Source of the DNA: Cunninghamia lanceolata
Taxonomy: Eukaryota > Streptophyta > Pinopsida > Cupressales > Cupressaceae
DNA: 64,000 nt
Direction of reading: 5' to 3'
Assembly (NCBI GenBank): GCA_027924645.1
Contig: BSBN01000297.1
Span: 9,424,001 to 9,488,000, forward strand
Made by a program: the position numbers and the translations under genes. Under the pieces are notes generated by a model that made no database searches, was not told the origin of the DNA, and worked only from the letters and a program-made list of their open reading frames with translations. This document shows positions 12,251 through 22,636 of the stretch, one piece after another. Every line of letters starts with the position of its first letter. Position 1 is the first letter of the stretch.

Positions 12251-12656
12251 AGAGGCCTATCATGTAGTTGTGTAAGTGGCTTGGATAGGACATTGCTTGG
12301 GCACAGTCACACTTTCACAAAGGCTATGACAGGGAGATGCATGGATGTATTAATCTCAATAAGGTTTTTGAGGATGCATGCACTGGAGTGAGCTCCTCAT
12401 CTTCCCAAAGCACTTGCAGATCAGGAGGAGGTGTTAAGTATGGAGGGGCAGGATGAACCAAAGGCTTCGATTATACCAGTTTCCATAGCACTCTAGGAGG
12501 GACAATTGATGTCGTGAGAAGGTGGGGGGAAGGTCAAGTGGATGCTTAACAGGAATGCTTATTCTTTTGCTCTCGCGCAATGTGTGATAATGGAGGGAAG
12601 AAGGGTAGTCTCCTATGTTTAAGATGTTTTTTTTTCACTAGTTCAAATGTATGTAG

Positions 12657-12834
12657 TGTTAGAGTGCATTATTTAGGTTAACTATGCATATTACATTGTT
12701 TAGTAACTATCTGAAAGTTACGTCAGTTATGCAACTGTTTCAATTTGATCTATTTCAGTTTCATCACAAGTATTTAACTGTGGTTTGTATCTACAATGAT
12801 CATCAAATGAATAAAGTATTTTACTATTTCTTCA
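12657..12834 (+). repeat. 5' LTR of non-autonomous element
   Basis: 178 bp, starting TGTTAGAGTGCATT and ending TTCTTCA, followed two bases later by the primer site TGGTATAAGAGC. Confidence 0.85.
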
Positions 12835-14887
12835 GTTGGTATAAGAGCATCTAATCTTCTGTGATGTGAGGTGTATTACAGTTCACTACCAGCAAGTGTC
12901 GTATGAATGAAGAAATGTTTGGAGCGATTTAGATGGTAGGAAGATAGCAGAGGCATGAGAAGAGGATAGATTGTTTGAGAAAAATCTAGATGAAGATGTA
13001 TTGCAATCATTCGTCTATATTACTTGCAACATTCCTCATGCATGGGAAGTCTATGTGAAGTAGTGGTATGTGTCAAGGAGAATTTAATGAGTTAAGATTC
13101 TTGATTTTGGGCTCTACTAGTTTTCTGCCCATTTGTATGAAAAAGGCGAGTTTGAAGGTTTCTGAAGGCATTGAATATAATTTGCATTGGTTAATGTTTT
13201 GCTGCATGCCATGTGCTATTGAAGAAAATTATATTTAATACAGATTTCATTGAAGAAAATATTACATCAGTGATAAAAATGAGATTCGGTGTAGAACGTG
13301 TATGTTGAAGAGAAAAGGAGCATCCATCGCTATTGCAAATTCATAGATATTATTGCACTATTTTTTTTATCCCATTATGTTGAAGACTAGCGTAAATAAT
13401 TGTTGTGGCGGATGGTGTAGATTCATTGTTGAACGTTTTGAGTACATCTACAGTATGGTATGATTTGAGAGTTTATTAATTTTAAAAGCTTTTATTTTAT
13501 TGGTTGTTAAACAAAACAATGAGAGAAGAGTGGTTTGAAGGAACTAACTAGCGATTCATAGGTCTTGCCCAACTATTTGTTGTTGGAGAATACAATAGTT
13601 ATGACCACTTCATCTGCTGCATAAAAAATATTGTGAGATATACAAAGGTAGTTATTTTGAAAGCAACTTCTTGTTGTTCGTTGTTTGATTTTTTGCAAGT
13701 TTAAACTGGCTTCTTATTACATTTTGTGGGAGTATGAATAAAAGCTGCCCCTTTTAGCATTTGGAGAGATAAAATAGAGATCATTTTAGTCAAGCATAAA
13801 GGAAGGCAAAAAGAGGTGTTGTTGTAGAAATAGTATGAGTTCCAACGTGATCTTGGACATGTTGAAATTGATTTATTTTAGAAGAGAACTGTGAACTTGC
13901 TGCATATAAGAAGAGATTTGTAAGTAAAACCTAATTTTCACTAAAGTCGATGCATATGGAACTATTTAACAAACCTCGCATATAAATGTGTGTAGTGGAG
14001 CTGGTACATGATTTTGATTTTATTATAAGTGGTCACATGATAAAAACTATCTAAGGTGTGAAATGAGAAGTTGTTTGTTGATTTAACTTATTAATTTTTT
14101 GGAGTAATAGGGTGGAAAACATTGGATTTATAAGGATATATTTGTGTTTCCACTATATTGTAAAACGTGCACTTTTGGTGGAATCTGACACCTTGTTCAT
14201 TTTGTTTTATCATGGCTACATCAAACATTGCTTGTGCTCTCGGGGCCATTTATACTACACCTGATGAGGCCTCCAAAGACACATCTAAGACATCAGTTGA
14301 TTAAAGTGTAACAGGGTCATATTGGAGGCAGGCAGCATCGGAGGATAGAGGATTTACCATCATCTCAAGTTAGCTTCTCGCTCTGAGATGATGCTTTGCA
14401 TGAGAAGCATTTTTAGTTTTGGTTGTTTTATTTTTCTTTGTTGATGCTGACAGAGCTGAAAGATTTAAAGAATGTATGTTTTGTGAAGATTTTGTTTTGG
14501 AGACAGGTTTGGGGTTTGGTGTTGAGCTCAATATGGATTGTTGTCCAGCGAGCTTCAAAGAGTATATGATCTTGAATTATACCCTTTCGCAGTCACTAGA
14601 CAACATGGAAGAGATTTGTCGTATCTCTTAGGGTCCATTGTTGAATAATTCAAGACTCTGTGATTTGAGAGCTTGGGACTAAAGAGCTCAAGAACACAGC
14701 TTGAAGCTACGCCTTTCTGAGGGTAGACGAGACAGCATGATGGAGCCTCGCTTAGTTCAAGATTTGTTCTTTGGGGAAGATCTTCTACAAAATATGTATT
14801 CATATTATGTAATCAACTTTGTTAAATTTTTTAGCATTCAGGGGGGTCCACTAGTACTATTGCAGGAACAATGTAATAAGGGGGGAA

Positions 14888-15039
14888 TGTTAGCGTGCAT
14901 TGTTTAGGTTAACTATGCATATTACATTATTTAGTAACTATCTAATAGTTACGTCAGTTATGCAACAGTTTCAGTTTGATCTGTTTCAGTTTCATCACAA
15001 GTATTTAACTATGGTTTGTATCGGCAATGATCATCGAAT
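14888..15039 (+). repeat. 3' LTR of non-autonomous element, truncated
   Basis: Starts TGTTAGCGTGCATT directly after AAGGGGGGAA and matches the 5' LTR up to the ATGATCATCGAATG segment. The terminal ~24 bp found in the 5' LTR are absent. Confidence 0.85.
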
Positions 15040-15043
15040 GGGG

Positions 15044-15181
15044 TGTTGGAAGTAAGCCACACCCAGACCGATGATGGGCTGGCCACAAGGGGCTAGTAGC
15101 TCACTTGGTAGAGCACTCCAGTAGCAAATGGAAGGTCCTAGGTTCGAGTCCTAGCTGGTCCATATGAGCTGTAGCTCAACA
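15044..15181 (+). repeat. 5' LTR of mini element
   Basis: 138 bp, TGTTGGAAGTAAGCC to CTGTAGCTCAACA. The right end holds a near-terminal palindrome TGAGCT-GT-AGCTCA. It is preceded by a run of four G, like the polypurine tract before the other LTR, hinting at a lost upstream unit. Confidence 0.85.
15090..15162 (+). tRNA. tRNA-like module inside 5' LTR (not a functional tRNA gene)
   Basis: A 73-nt cloverleaf-length segment: acceptor strands GGGCTAG and CTGGTCC pair with G-T wobbles, the D stem is GCTC/GAGC, and the T arm is CTAGG-TTCGAGT-CCTAG, ending with discriminator A. B box GGTTCGAGTCC is perfect; A box TAGCTCACTTGG has one deviation. The anticodon arm pairs poorly; read in register the anticodon would be AGC. 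No T-run terminator follows. It is best read as an internal Pol III promoter of the LTR. Confidence 0.5.
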
Positions 15182-15239
15182 AGTGGTATCAGAGCCAGGC
15201 TAGGAGCCCCAAGCACTTGCAGTGTGGCTTAAGGGGGGG

Positions 15240-15377
15240 TGTTAGAAGTAAGCCACACCCGGACCGACGATGGGTTGGCCACAAGGGGCTAGTAGCTCAA
15301 TTGGTAGAGCACTCCAGCAGCAAATGGACAGTCCTAGGTTCGAGTCCTAGCTGGTCCATATGAGCTGTAGCTCAACA
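15240..15377 (+). repeat. 3' LTR of mini element
   Basis: 138 bp, TGTTAGAAGTAAGCC to CTGTAGCTCAACA, directly after AAGGGGGGG. It has the same palindrome near its right end as the 5' LTR. Confidence 0.85.
15286..15358 (+). tRNA. tRNA-like module inside 3' LTR (not a functional tRNA gene)
   Basis: Same layout as the 5' copy. Both promoter boxes match consensus: A box TAGCTCAATTGG and B box GGTTCGAGTCC. The T stem is perfect and the acceptor stem pairs over 7 bp with wobbles. The anticodon stem is reduced to TCCA/TGGA with an enlarged loop, which argues against a working tRNA. Confidence 0.5.
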
Positions 15378-16303
15378 CGTAGTAGTTTGGGGATGGAAAA
15401 TTAGTCTTTAAATAGGTTTTGATTACTATCATTTGCTTATAGCTGGAATCAACCATGGCCGTATAAGAGCCATCACTTTTTGTTTTGACTCAATATTTGT
15501 AATGGGTTTAGCTAAGTAGCCTCAATAATGGTTGTAAGAACTTTTATGAAATCTATCTATTTAGCTTTTATTAATATATGTCTTTTCCACCTTTTTAACC
15601 AAAAAAAAAAACTTTTATTAGGTGTTGCAAACCAACCTCATATCTTTTAATCAAATATTCTAATTTTCTTATGCTACATAAAATTTATTTTTGACTATTA
15701 TTCTTAAAGCTAAGTGTTCTAGTCCTTCACATTTAATTTCTTAGATTAATATTTAATTTTTTCTAGTTTATCTACTCAACTTCAATTATATACTCATTGA
15801 TTACATTAATTACTTAGTCCAAATAACATATTGAAAAATATACATTTTCCTTTATAATACTTTACAATTTACATTTATATTATAAATTAAACTAACAATA
15901 ATGAAAATGATAACTTAAATGTTAATTCCACAATGAAGTAAAGAATGGATCATCATATTATGACCATGTGTAAATAAAAACTCTTGCCTTTTACTTTAAA
16001 TTTGACAATAATTTCTACTTCAAAATATTAATATTTAACAATAAACATAATATTAATGATGTATTTAATAATAAAATAGTTTTTAGAAAAATTAAAAGTT
16101 ACATAAAAAGAAAACAAAATAATTCTTAACTAGAAATTAGTTAAATAAAAAAATTAAAATTTGCCTCAAATAGTTTTAAAACAACTTGAAACATATATTT
16201 TTATAAAAATATATCTAAAATATCTACACTAATTTAGTTACACCCTTATTTCATATCTATGCCATCCTTAAATGAAGGGAACACTAACAACATGCACACT
16301 ATG
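15378..16303. other. AT-rich tail of segmental copy, no gene
   Basis: Shared with 59556-60407 as far as 16231. No reading frame, RNA gene or repeat structure is supported. Confidence 0.5.
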
Positions 16304-16525
16304 ATGGCTCAAAAAAACCACCACATTTACATAGGGGAAAGAGGTGGTAATAAAAACCATGGAAAACAAAAGTAGTTAGGAAATAAAAAATTCAGTATTA
16401 GAGTTATATACCGAAAGTTAAAGCCCTGGGTTATAAGAATGTTTCGAGAAACTCAGTCCCTTATAGTCATTCAAGTAGGTTAGTTGGACCTCTCCTCACG
16501 TGATGAAAGCGAAAGTATCCTTTAA

Positions 16526-16599
16526 AGGTGTATAAGTGAGACCGCTCCTTTGCAGGCCTTCCTCTGTAGTCCCCTACAAATGGTCTCACTTATACACCT
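16526..16599. repeat. perfect 18-bp inverted repeat in promoter A
   Basis: AGGTGTATAAGTGAGACC at 16526-16543 is the exact reverse complement of 16582-16599, with a 38-nt spacer. Copy C has the right arm but unrelated, longer sequence at the left arm, so the left arm is a templated replacement. Confidence 0.85.
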
Positions 16600-17221
16600 A
16601 CTGGACGGCTTGAATTTTATAATACCTCTAAACACCAATATGCAATGAACTCAGATATCTATGTCTATTTAATAGGGATTTTAATATATATACACTGTTA
16701 AAGATTTCCGGTATAATATGTTATAATATACTCCACCAAATGTATTTTAAGATAAGCGATCCAGTATTTACAAATATAAAAGTTGAGAACAGTGCCAACA
16801 GGAAAGAGGGGGGAATTCTCTATTTCTTTAAATGGTAATCTGTAGAGACTGGAGATCCGATAGCTACTTTCTAGATCCTTAAATTTGAATAAATTTAGTA
16901 AGGATATAAACAGACAGGCATGCAGCCGTCAATGGTTTTTTATTCATAAGTTGGTCTTGCAGCTTCTTACCAGGAAAGCTGGTCTGTCCTTTTAGTCAGG
17001 ATATTGTCAAAAATGGCTGATGTACCAGAAGCTGACAAGCGTCAAAAGGTTTCATCCACGTAAATGCTGTGGAGCGAAGTCGTTTTATAAAAAATGGTAA
17101 AGTTGCTTTACAAATAGGCGTACGGCATGAGGGAACGGTGTTGTAGGCCGTCAACACCTCTTAAATAGGGGAAATTTGCACAACTTTAAGCAATTTCGTC
17201 AAAAGAGCATGATATGAGCAT

Positions 17222-17240
17222 CACGTGTGACGTCACCAAT
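17222..17240 (+). promoter_or_regulatory. G-box, TGACGTCA and CCAAT cluster, gene A
   Basis: CACGTG (17222-17227), the palindromic bZIP site TGACGTCA (17228-17235) and CCAAT (17236-17240) abut one another. They sit about 56 bp before the TATA box. The bZIP site and CCAAT are identical in gene C; the G-box is CACGCG there. Confidence 0.6.
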
Positions 17241-17295
17241 AGACTAGATTATTCCAGGTGTTACTCCTTTCTTCTCACGCCACGAACTCGCCTGC

Positions 17296-17304
17296 TATAT
17301 ATAA
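17296..17304 (+). promoter_or_regulatory. TATA box, gene A
   Basis: TATATATAA lies 123 bp before the ATG. The same box is at 29037-29045 in gene C, 125 bp before its ATG. Confidence 0.7.
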
Positions 17305-17418
17305 CCACCTACGCCTCTTGTTAACAACATATTCGATACTCATTTTCGAACAAACCAAAGTTTCAGGTAGACTCGAAGTCCGGTTGTTGAAAGGCTTAAA
17401 CCAAGCAAGGAAACTAAG

Positions 17419-17760
17419 ATGAACCCTGGAGCAACATTAATGCTGGTTTCATGTTTGGAGATGGTGGTTGTAATGGAAGGGGCAGGCCGCTATTCGCTCA
17501 CAAATCTGGAAGCGAGGTTTGCATCTCCAGGATGTCCCAACCCAGGCGGCAATTCTCATAATTTGTTGAAGCGGGTAGAGTTTGGACCAAATCCAAGCAG
17601 CACTCAATTACGGTTGCAAAAGCAGGGCCCAACCCAGGAGGCAATTCATTCGGAGATCGTAAACATGATCAGCAATTCCACATGTCTGGTGGCGGGATTA
17701 CCCATGCAGGACATGCAAACATTAAGGGACAACTCTTCTCCGGTGAATCAGCTACAGACA
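17419..17760 (+). pseudogene. small secreted-protein-like gene A, 3' end lost to a copia insertion
   Basis: The ATG at 17419 opens a hydrophobic N-terminus of about 23 residues that looks like a signal peptide. It is followed by three GPNP-type repeats at roughly residues 34-45, 51-62 and 65-76. The second and third read FGPNPSS and AGPNPGGN; the first reads PGCPNPGGN. Compared with copies B and C, one A is missing after CCAAGCAGC, so the frame shifts after repeat 2 and the natural downstream residues are read in another frame. The copia LTR begins at 17761, inside the region corresponding to the ATDID segment of copy C. The family is not recognised with certainty; similarity of the repeats to CLE/TDIF peptides is discussed in the findings. 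Confidence 0.65.
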
Positions 17761-18447
17761 TGTTAATTTTAATGTAGCTTGGACAGGTGTTTTAGTCTTG
17801 GGTGGTGATTACGAGGCTAGAAACACAACTGGAATAGTTATCTCCATACCTAAAAAATTGATTTCTCGAGAGACTTCTAGACATTAGGGTTTGTTAGAAT
17901 ATAATTAATCTTAGCCATTGATTGAGATTAAATCATGGCCATTAGTTTTTAATGGGAGGATTATAAAAGAGGATCAATGGGCATTTGGAGAGGACACATC
18001 TGAGAAACATTTGCAGCGATAGCAAATAAATAAATTTGTAGTAATAGCAAATAGATTTGCAGTGAGAGCAAGGACACAGTGATAGCGTTGGATACAGCAA
18101 CAGTGAAATTTCTGCATGACAAAATTGAGAGAAGAGTTTCTGGAGGAGAATATTGCCGGAGCTCTGCCAGTAAGAGGTAAGCAATTTATGTATCTCTTGA
18201 TTTGTTGAAGTTTAATAAAATTCCTCATCTACAGTATTGGTTTTCCCTTCAGAGTTTTTGCAAGGACAATTTGTCCAAAAATATTGTGTTCATTATTTTG
18301 CGTATTTTTGTATTTTTTATCTCCGTGATTATTTGTGAAGTTGCGGCTATATTATTTTTCAATATTTGCTGTGAATTAATTTTTGGCAATCAAATAATTT
18401 GTAACAAGATAGGAGATTAATAATCAGTAGCTGCAATAGAATTTTCA
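17761..18447 (+). repeat. 5' LTR of copia element
   Basis: 687 bp, TGTTAATTTTAATGTAGC to GCAATAGAATTTTCA, with the primer site two bases on. Confidence 0.9.
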
Positions 18448-18449
18448 TA

Positions 18450-18461
18450 TGGTATCAGAGC
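18450..18461 (+). other. primer binding site, tRNA-iMet
   Basis: TGGTATCAGAGC two bases after the 5' LTR, the standard initiator-methionine primer site of plant LTR elements. Confidence 0.9.
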
Positions 18462-18574
18462 AGATCTGAGGGCAGAAAATGCACAGGGAGAAAGAAGAAA
18501 AATATATATATAAAAATCTAGGGTTTATAAAACCTAGTTTGACCTCTTCAAAATTATTATTATTTTCTTTTGAG

Positions 18575-21500
18575 ATGACCTCAGCAGGTTTAAGAGATTA
18601 GGACAGATTGGATGGAGCCTCAAATTTTGGTGTCTAGAAACCCATAATTTCTTTATTGCTGGAAGAGAATGGTATCAAGGAATATGTGACCACTGTTGTA
18701 CCTATACCTACAGATGCAACATAGCTCTTAGCATATAAGAAGGAAGATGCCAAGGCGAGGAGGTTGATTCTTGATGGTGTTAAGGATCATATTGTTCTGC
18801 ATATTGTAGAGTTAGATACAGCGAAGACGATGTGGGACTCCATTCTGAATTTGTACCAAAATGCTACCACTAACCAAAAGCTTATTCTCAAAGAAAAGTT
18901 GAGGAATACCCGGATGAACAAGGGAGAAGACGTTACAAGTTACCTCACCAGGCTTAGACTTGTTAAGGATGAGTTGGCAGCTGTTAGAGACAAACCAAAT
19001 GATGACAAGCTAGTACGAATAGCCTTGAATGGGTTTACTGAGTAGTGGGATGTCTTTGTTCAAGTTATTAATGGACAGGACACCTTACTGAGTTGGGATC
19101 GACTATGGAGTGACTTCACTTAGGAGGAGCTTAGACTAAGTCTTGTCAGTGGAACCAACAGTAATAGTCAAGAAAGTGAGGTGGAACAGGAAAATACTGC
19201 CCTAGCAGGAAAAGGGAAAGCAAAGAAGGGGTCTAGTAAAGGATCAAATCCAAAAAGTGAGAAGAAGAAGAAGAATTTGTCTAAGATCAAATGCTATGGC
19301 TGTCACGAGTTTAGCCACTATGTCAGTGATTGCCCACAAAGGAAGAAAAATGAAAAGAAAGGAAAGAAGCAGACGACAGCTTCAACAAGTGTAGATGAGC
19401 TTTCTAGTAGAATGGAGGATGAGTTTGCACTCATAGCTTGCCTAACTAGCTCAACCTCACAGGGTGTTTGGTATATAGACAGTGGGGTGTCATTTCATAT
19501 GACAGGAGTTAGGGAGTACTTCACCAGCTACAAGGAGGACATCGGATTCCAGATTCAGATGGGGAACAAGTCCAAGTGCAATCCAGTTGGGAGAGGGACT
19601 ATTCTATTTCAGAGGGAGAATGGCAAGCCTATTTCCATTCATGATGTGTTGCATGTGTCAAGCTTGGGCATGAGTCTAATTTCTATATCTGTCCTTTAGG
19701 ACAAAGGCTACAGTGTACTCTTTAGAAGGGCCCATGTTTTAATCAAGCATAAGGATTGGAAATCACCCATAGCTATTGGAGTTAGGAGTGACTAACTTTA
19801 TAGGTTACAGTTTGATACTCCTAAGGCACTAGTGAGCAGCATTAATCCTAGAGATCAAGGAGAACTATGGCATAGGAGGATGGGCCATATACATAATGGA
19901 GCACTTAAATTGCTTCGTGAGACAGTGACAGGTGTTCTAGAGGTGAGCACAGAGCATGATGATGTATGTAAGGGATGTGTGTTGGGGAAGTTTGTGAAAT
20001 TATCTTTTCCAATGAGTGACACCAGATCCAAGGGGGTTCTTGACCTAGTACATTCAGATAGATGTGGACCAATGTCAACGAAGTCTCTCAGAGGATATGA
20101 GTACTTTGTTACTTTTATTAATAATTTCTTCAGGAAGACCTGGATATACTTTTTGAAGACCAAGGATGAGGTCTTTACTCACTTCTAGGAGTTCAAAGCT
20201 CTTGTGGAGAATTTGACAGACAGGAAGGTAAAGGTTCTTCGGTCAGACAATGGAGGCGAGTACAAAGGGAAAGAGTTCCAGGAGTTCTGTACCAGGGAAG
20301 GAATCAAGAGAGAGTGGATTGTTCCTTACAACCTGCAGCAGGATGGGGTTACTGAGAGGAAGAATCGTTCTATATTGGAGGTAGCAAGGGCTATGTTGTA
20401 TGACCAAGATATGCCACATTACTTATGGGCAGAGGCATGCAGTACATCGGTATACATATAGAACAGGGTTCCACATAAGGTATTGGGCAAGATGACACCA
20501 GAGGAGGCATTCTCAGGGAAGAAGCTAGATGTCACTCACTTCAGGATATTTGGGAGTTTGTCATTTTGTCACATTCCAAGGCCTACACGTTTCAAGTTAG
20601 ATCAGACTGCAAAGAGAGGGTACTTTGTGGGGTACAGCAAGACCTCAAAAACATATCAGATATTTATTCTAGGGACTAGGAGAATTATAATCAGGCGTGA
20701 TGTCAAATTCATGGAGGACAAGGCATATAGGAGGTCTAGAGATTTGCCAGCAGATGATCAAAATGAGCAGCTGACAGAAGCTCCAAGGATTGTTCAACCA
20801 GAATAGGGGCAGCGAAGCACGAGTACAGTTACTAGTACAAGCACAGGCTCAGATGCTGAGAGTTCACAGAGTATGGAGCAACAAATACAACAATTCCAAG
20901 AAATGCATCAAGAAGATTTGGAGTTTGATATTTCATGCTCTATAGTTGACAAGAGGAACTGTGAGGTTTAACAAACACATAGGGATACTCAGGTGTTTGT
21001 GGGAGCTCCTAAGACAAGTAGTAGACAGCGGAAACAAACAACCAGGTATAATGACTATGTGGCATTGGTTAGTCAGTTGGTAGATAGCGAGCCTTCCAGC
21101 TATCAGGAGGCTGCACAACAACAGGTGTGGCAAGATGCGATGGTTGAGGAATATACCTCAATAGTGTAGAATGATGTGTGGGAGGTTATGCCTAGACCGA
21201 CAGATAGGGCAGTGGTTGGATCACGTTGGATCTATAAGATTAAGCACGGTGCATATGGTAGCATCGAGAAATACAAGGCAAGGTTTGTGGCCAAGGGCTT
21301 TTCTCAGAAGGAGGGAATAGACTATGATGAGACATTCACTCCAGTGGCCAGGTATACTTCTATACGAGCCATAATCTCACTTGCAGCACATATGGGATGG
21401 TAGATCCATCAAATGGATGTCAAGACGACATTTTCTAATGGTGAATTGGTAGAGGAGGTAAACATAAAACAACCAGAGGGCTTTGTAGCACACAGCAGTG

Positions 21501-22636
21501 AAAGCCACATGTGTAGATTGAAGAGAGCTTTGTATAGACTCAAGCAGGCTCCCAGGGCATGGTATGAACACATTGATAGATACTTGCAGGGAATAGGCTT
21601 TGTGAAGAGTGAGGAGGATGCTAACCTCTACTACTTGGTGGTTGGGGGTGAAGTTCTTATTCTTATTCTATATGTGGACGACTTGTTTTTAACAAGTTCA
21701 CTGGGGCTCATAGAGGAGTGTAAGAGGGACCTTGCAGTAGAGTTCGAAATGAAGGATTTGGGGCTTATTCACTACATTCTAGGCATGGAAGTGTGGCAGA
21801 CAGATGGAGAGATTTTCCTTGGACAAGGGAAATACTGCATTGAAATCTTGAAGAGGTTTGAGATGCAGGATTGTAAAGCCATGTCTACACCTATGATCAC
21901 AAATTGGAAGAAGGTAGACTCATCCAAGGAAAAGGATGTAGACCCCACCTTATACAGGATGCTGATTAGATCTCTCATATATTTGGTCAACACTAGGCCA
22001 GATATATCCTTTGCAGTAAACACTCTTAGTTAGTTCATGGTTGAGCTGAAGAGAGTGCATTGGGCAGCGGCAAAGCATGTATTATGGTATTTGCGTGGTA
22101 CAATTGAGTATGGGATCAGATATGCTTGAGGTGATGGTATCAAGTTGATAGGCTATACTGATGCAGATTGGGCAGGTAGTACAGTGGACAGGAAAAGCAC
22201 TTCAAGGTGCTACTTTAGTTTGGGATCAAGAGTTGTCTCTTGGGACAGCAGGAAGCAAAAGTCTGTGGCTCTGAGTTCTGCAGAAGCATAATACATAGCA
22301 GCTCGCATGGCAACGTGTGAGGCTATATGGCTTAGGAATTTGCTGGTAGCCTTGTTTGGTCAGAGGGTTAAGACTACTGTGACACACTGTGATAATCAGA
22401 GTTGCATCAGATTATCAGAGAATCTAGTCTTTCATGATAGGTCTAAGCATATAGACATCAGGTATCATTTCATCAGGGATTGTGTATAGCGGAGGATTGT
22501 TCAGTTACAATATATATCGATAGATCAGCATGTAGTAGACATTTTGACAAAGGCATTAGGGAAGGCAAAATTCATCTTCTTCAGAGATAAGTTGGGTGTT
22601 ATGCAGAACACCTTCCTCGCTAAGAGGGAGTGTTAA
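18575..22636 (+). pseudogene. copia gag-pol, single frame broken only by nonsense codons
   Basis: From ATG 18575 to the natural TAA at 22634 the reading stays in one frame. Gag has the UBN2-type core (MWDSILNLYQNATTNQKL) and a zinc knuckle CYGCHEFSHYVSDC (about 19292). Protease shows WYIDSGVSFHM (about 19470). Integrase has LWHRRMGH, DLVHSDRCGPM, RSDNGGEYKGKEF and VTERKN (19865-20370), giving the D, D and E positions. Reverse transcriptase runs from about 21176 with MDVKTTFSNGELVEEV and the catalytic LYVDD (21670). RNase H shows GYTDADWAG (22152) and ends with KHIDIRYHFIRD. I count 17 premature in-frame stops: 13 TAG, 3 TAA, 1 TGA. Most TAG fall where copia proteins usually have glutamine. 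No frameshift is needed anywhere. Confidence 0.95.

Larger units (their letters stand above)
12657..15039 (+). mobile_element. non-autonomous LTR element (LARD/TRIM-like), 3' LTR truncated
   Basis: Short LTRs (12657-12834 and 14888-15039) flank a roughly 2.05-kb interior without any recognisable gag or pol. A primer site (TGGTATAAGAGC, 12837-12848) follows the 5' LTR, and a polypurine tract (AAGGGGGGAA) precedes the 3' LTR. The last ~24 bp of the 3' LTR are missing where the mini LTR element begins. The empty site in the other segmental copy (59551-59556) proves that 12657-15377 is inserted DNA. The flanks TGTAG (12652-12656) and CGTAG (15378-15382) form a 5-bp target duplication around the whole composite. 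Confidence 0.8.
15044..15377 (+). mobile_element. 334-bp mini LTR retrotransposon (SMART/TRIM-like) with tRNA-like LTRs
   Basis: Two 138-bp direct repeats (15044-15181 and 15240-15377), each starting TGTT and ending AACA, flank only 58 bp. That interior starts with a primer site (TGGTATCAGAGCCAGG, 15184-15199) two bases after the 5' LTR and ends in the polypurine tract AAGGGGGGG (15231-15239) touching the 3' LTR. These are all the cis signals of an LTR retrotransposon with no room for a protein. I count 8 differences between the LTRs, none of them indels. Each LTR carries a 73-nt tRNA-like module with A and B boxes. The right flank CGTAG is half of the target duplication of the composite; the left side joins the truncated LTR of the preceding element. 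Confidence 0.85.
8411..16231 (+). repeat. segmental duplication, copy 1
   Basis: This interval aligns collinearly with 43401-60407 once later insertions are removed: 12657-15377 in this copy; 44765-44980 and 47460-59174 in the other. Shared content is a MITE-like hairpin, a receptor-kinase pseudogene, a roughly 100-codon reading frame and a long AT-rich tail. Similarity ends at 16231 and 60407 with the shared CTACACTA. The two copies differ by scattered substitutions and small indels throughout. Confidence 0.9.
16304..17418 (+). promoter_or_regulatory. upstream region of small gene A, conserved with gene C
   Basis: About 1.1 kb aligned with 28017-29161 upstream of gene C. Conservation covers the core promoter and several hundred bases further upstream, so this is a shared 5' flank and not just coding sequence. 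A patch at 16526-16543 differs completely from copy C and is a reverse complement of 16582-16599. Confidence 0.7.

Noticed and set aside
15090..15358. Two functional nuclear tRNA genes
   Set aside because: The anticodon stem pairs poorly, there is no T-run terminator, and both copies lie at the same place in paired LTRs. Treated as LTR modules.
18575..22636. TAG reassigned to glutamine
   Set aside because: Many CAG codons remain, plants use the standard code, and one TAG (18635) fits tryptophan better. Deamination decay is the simpler reading.
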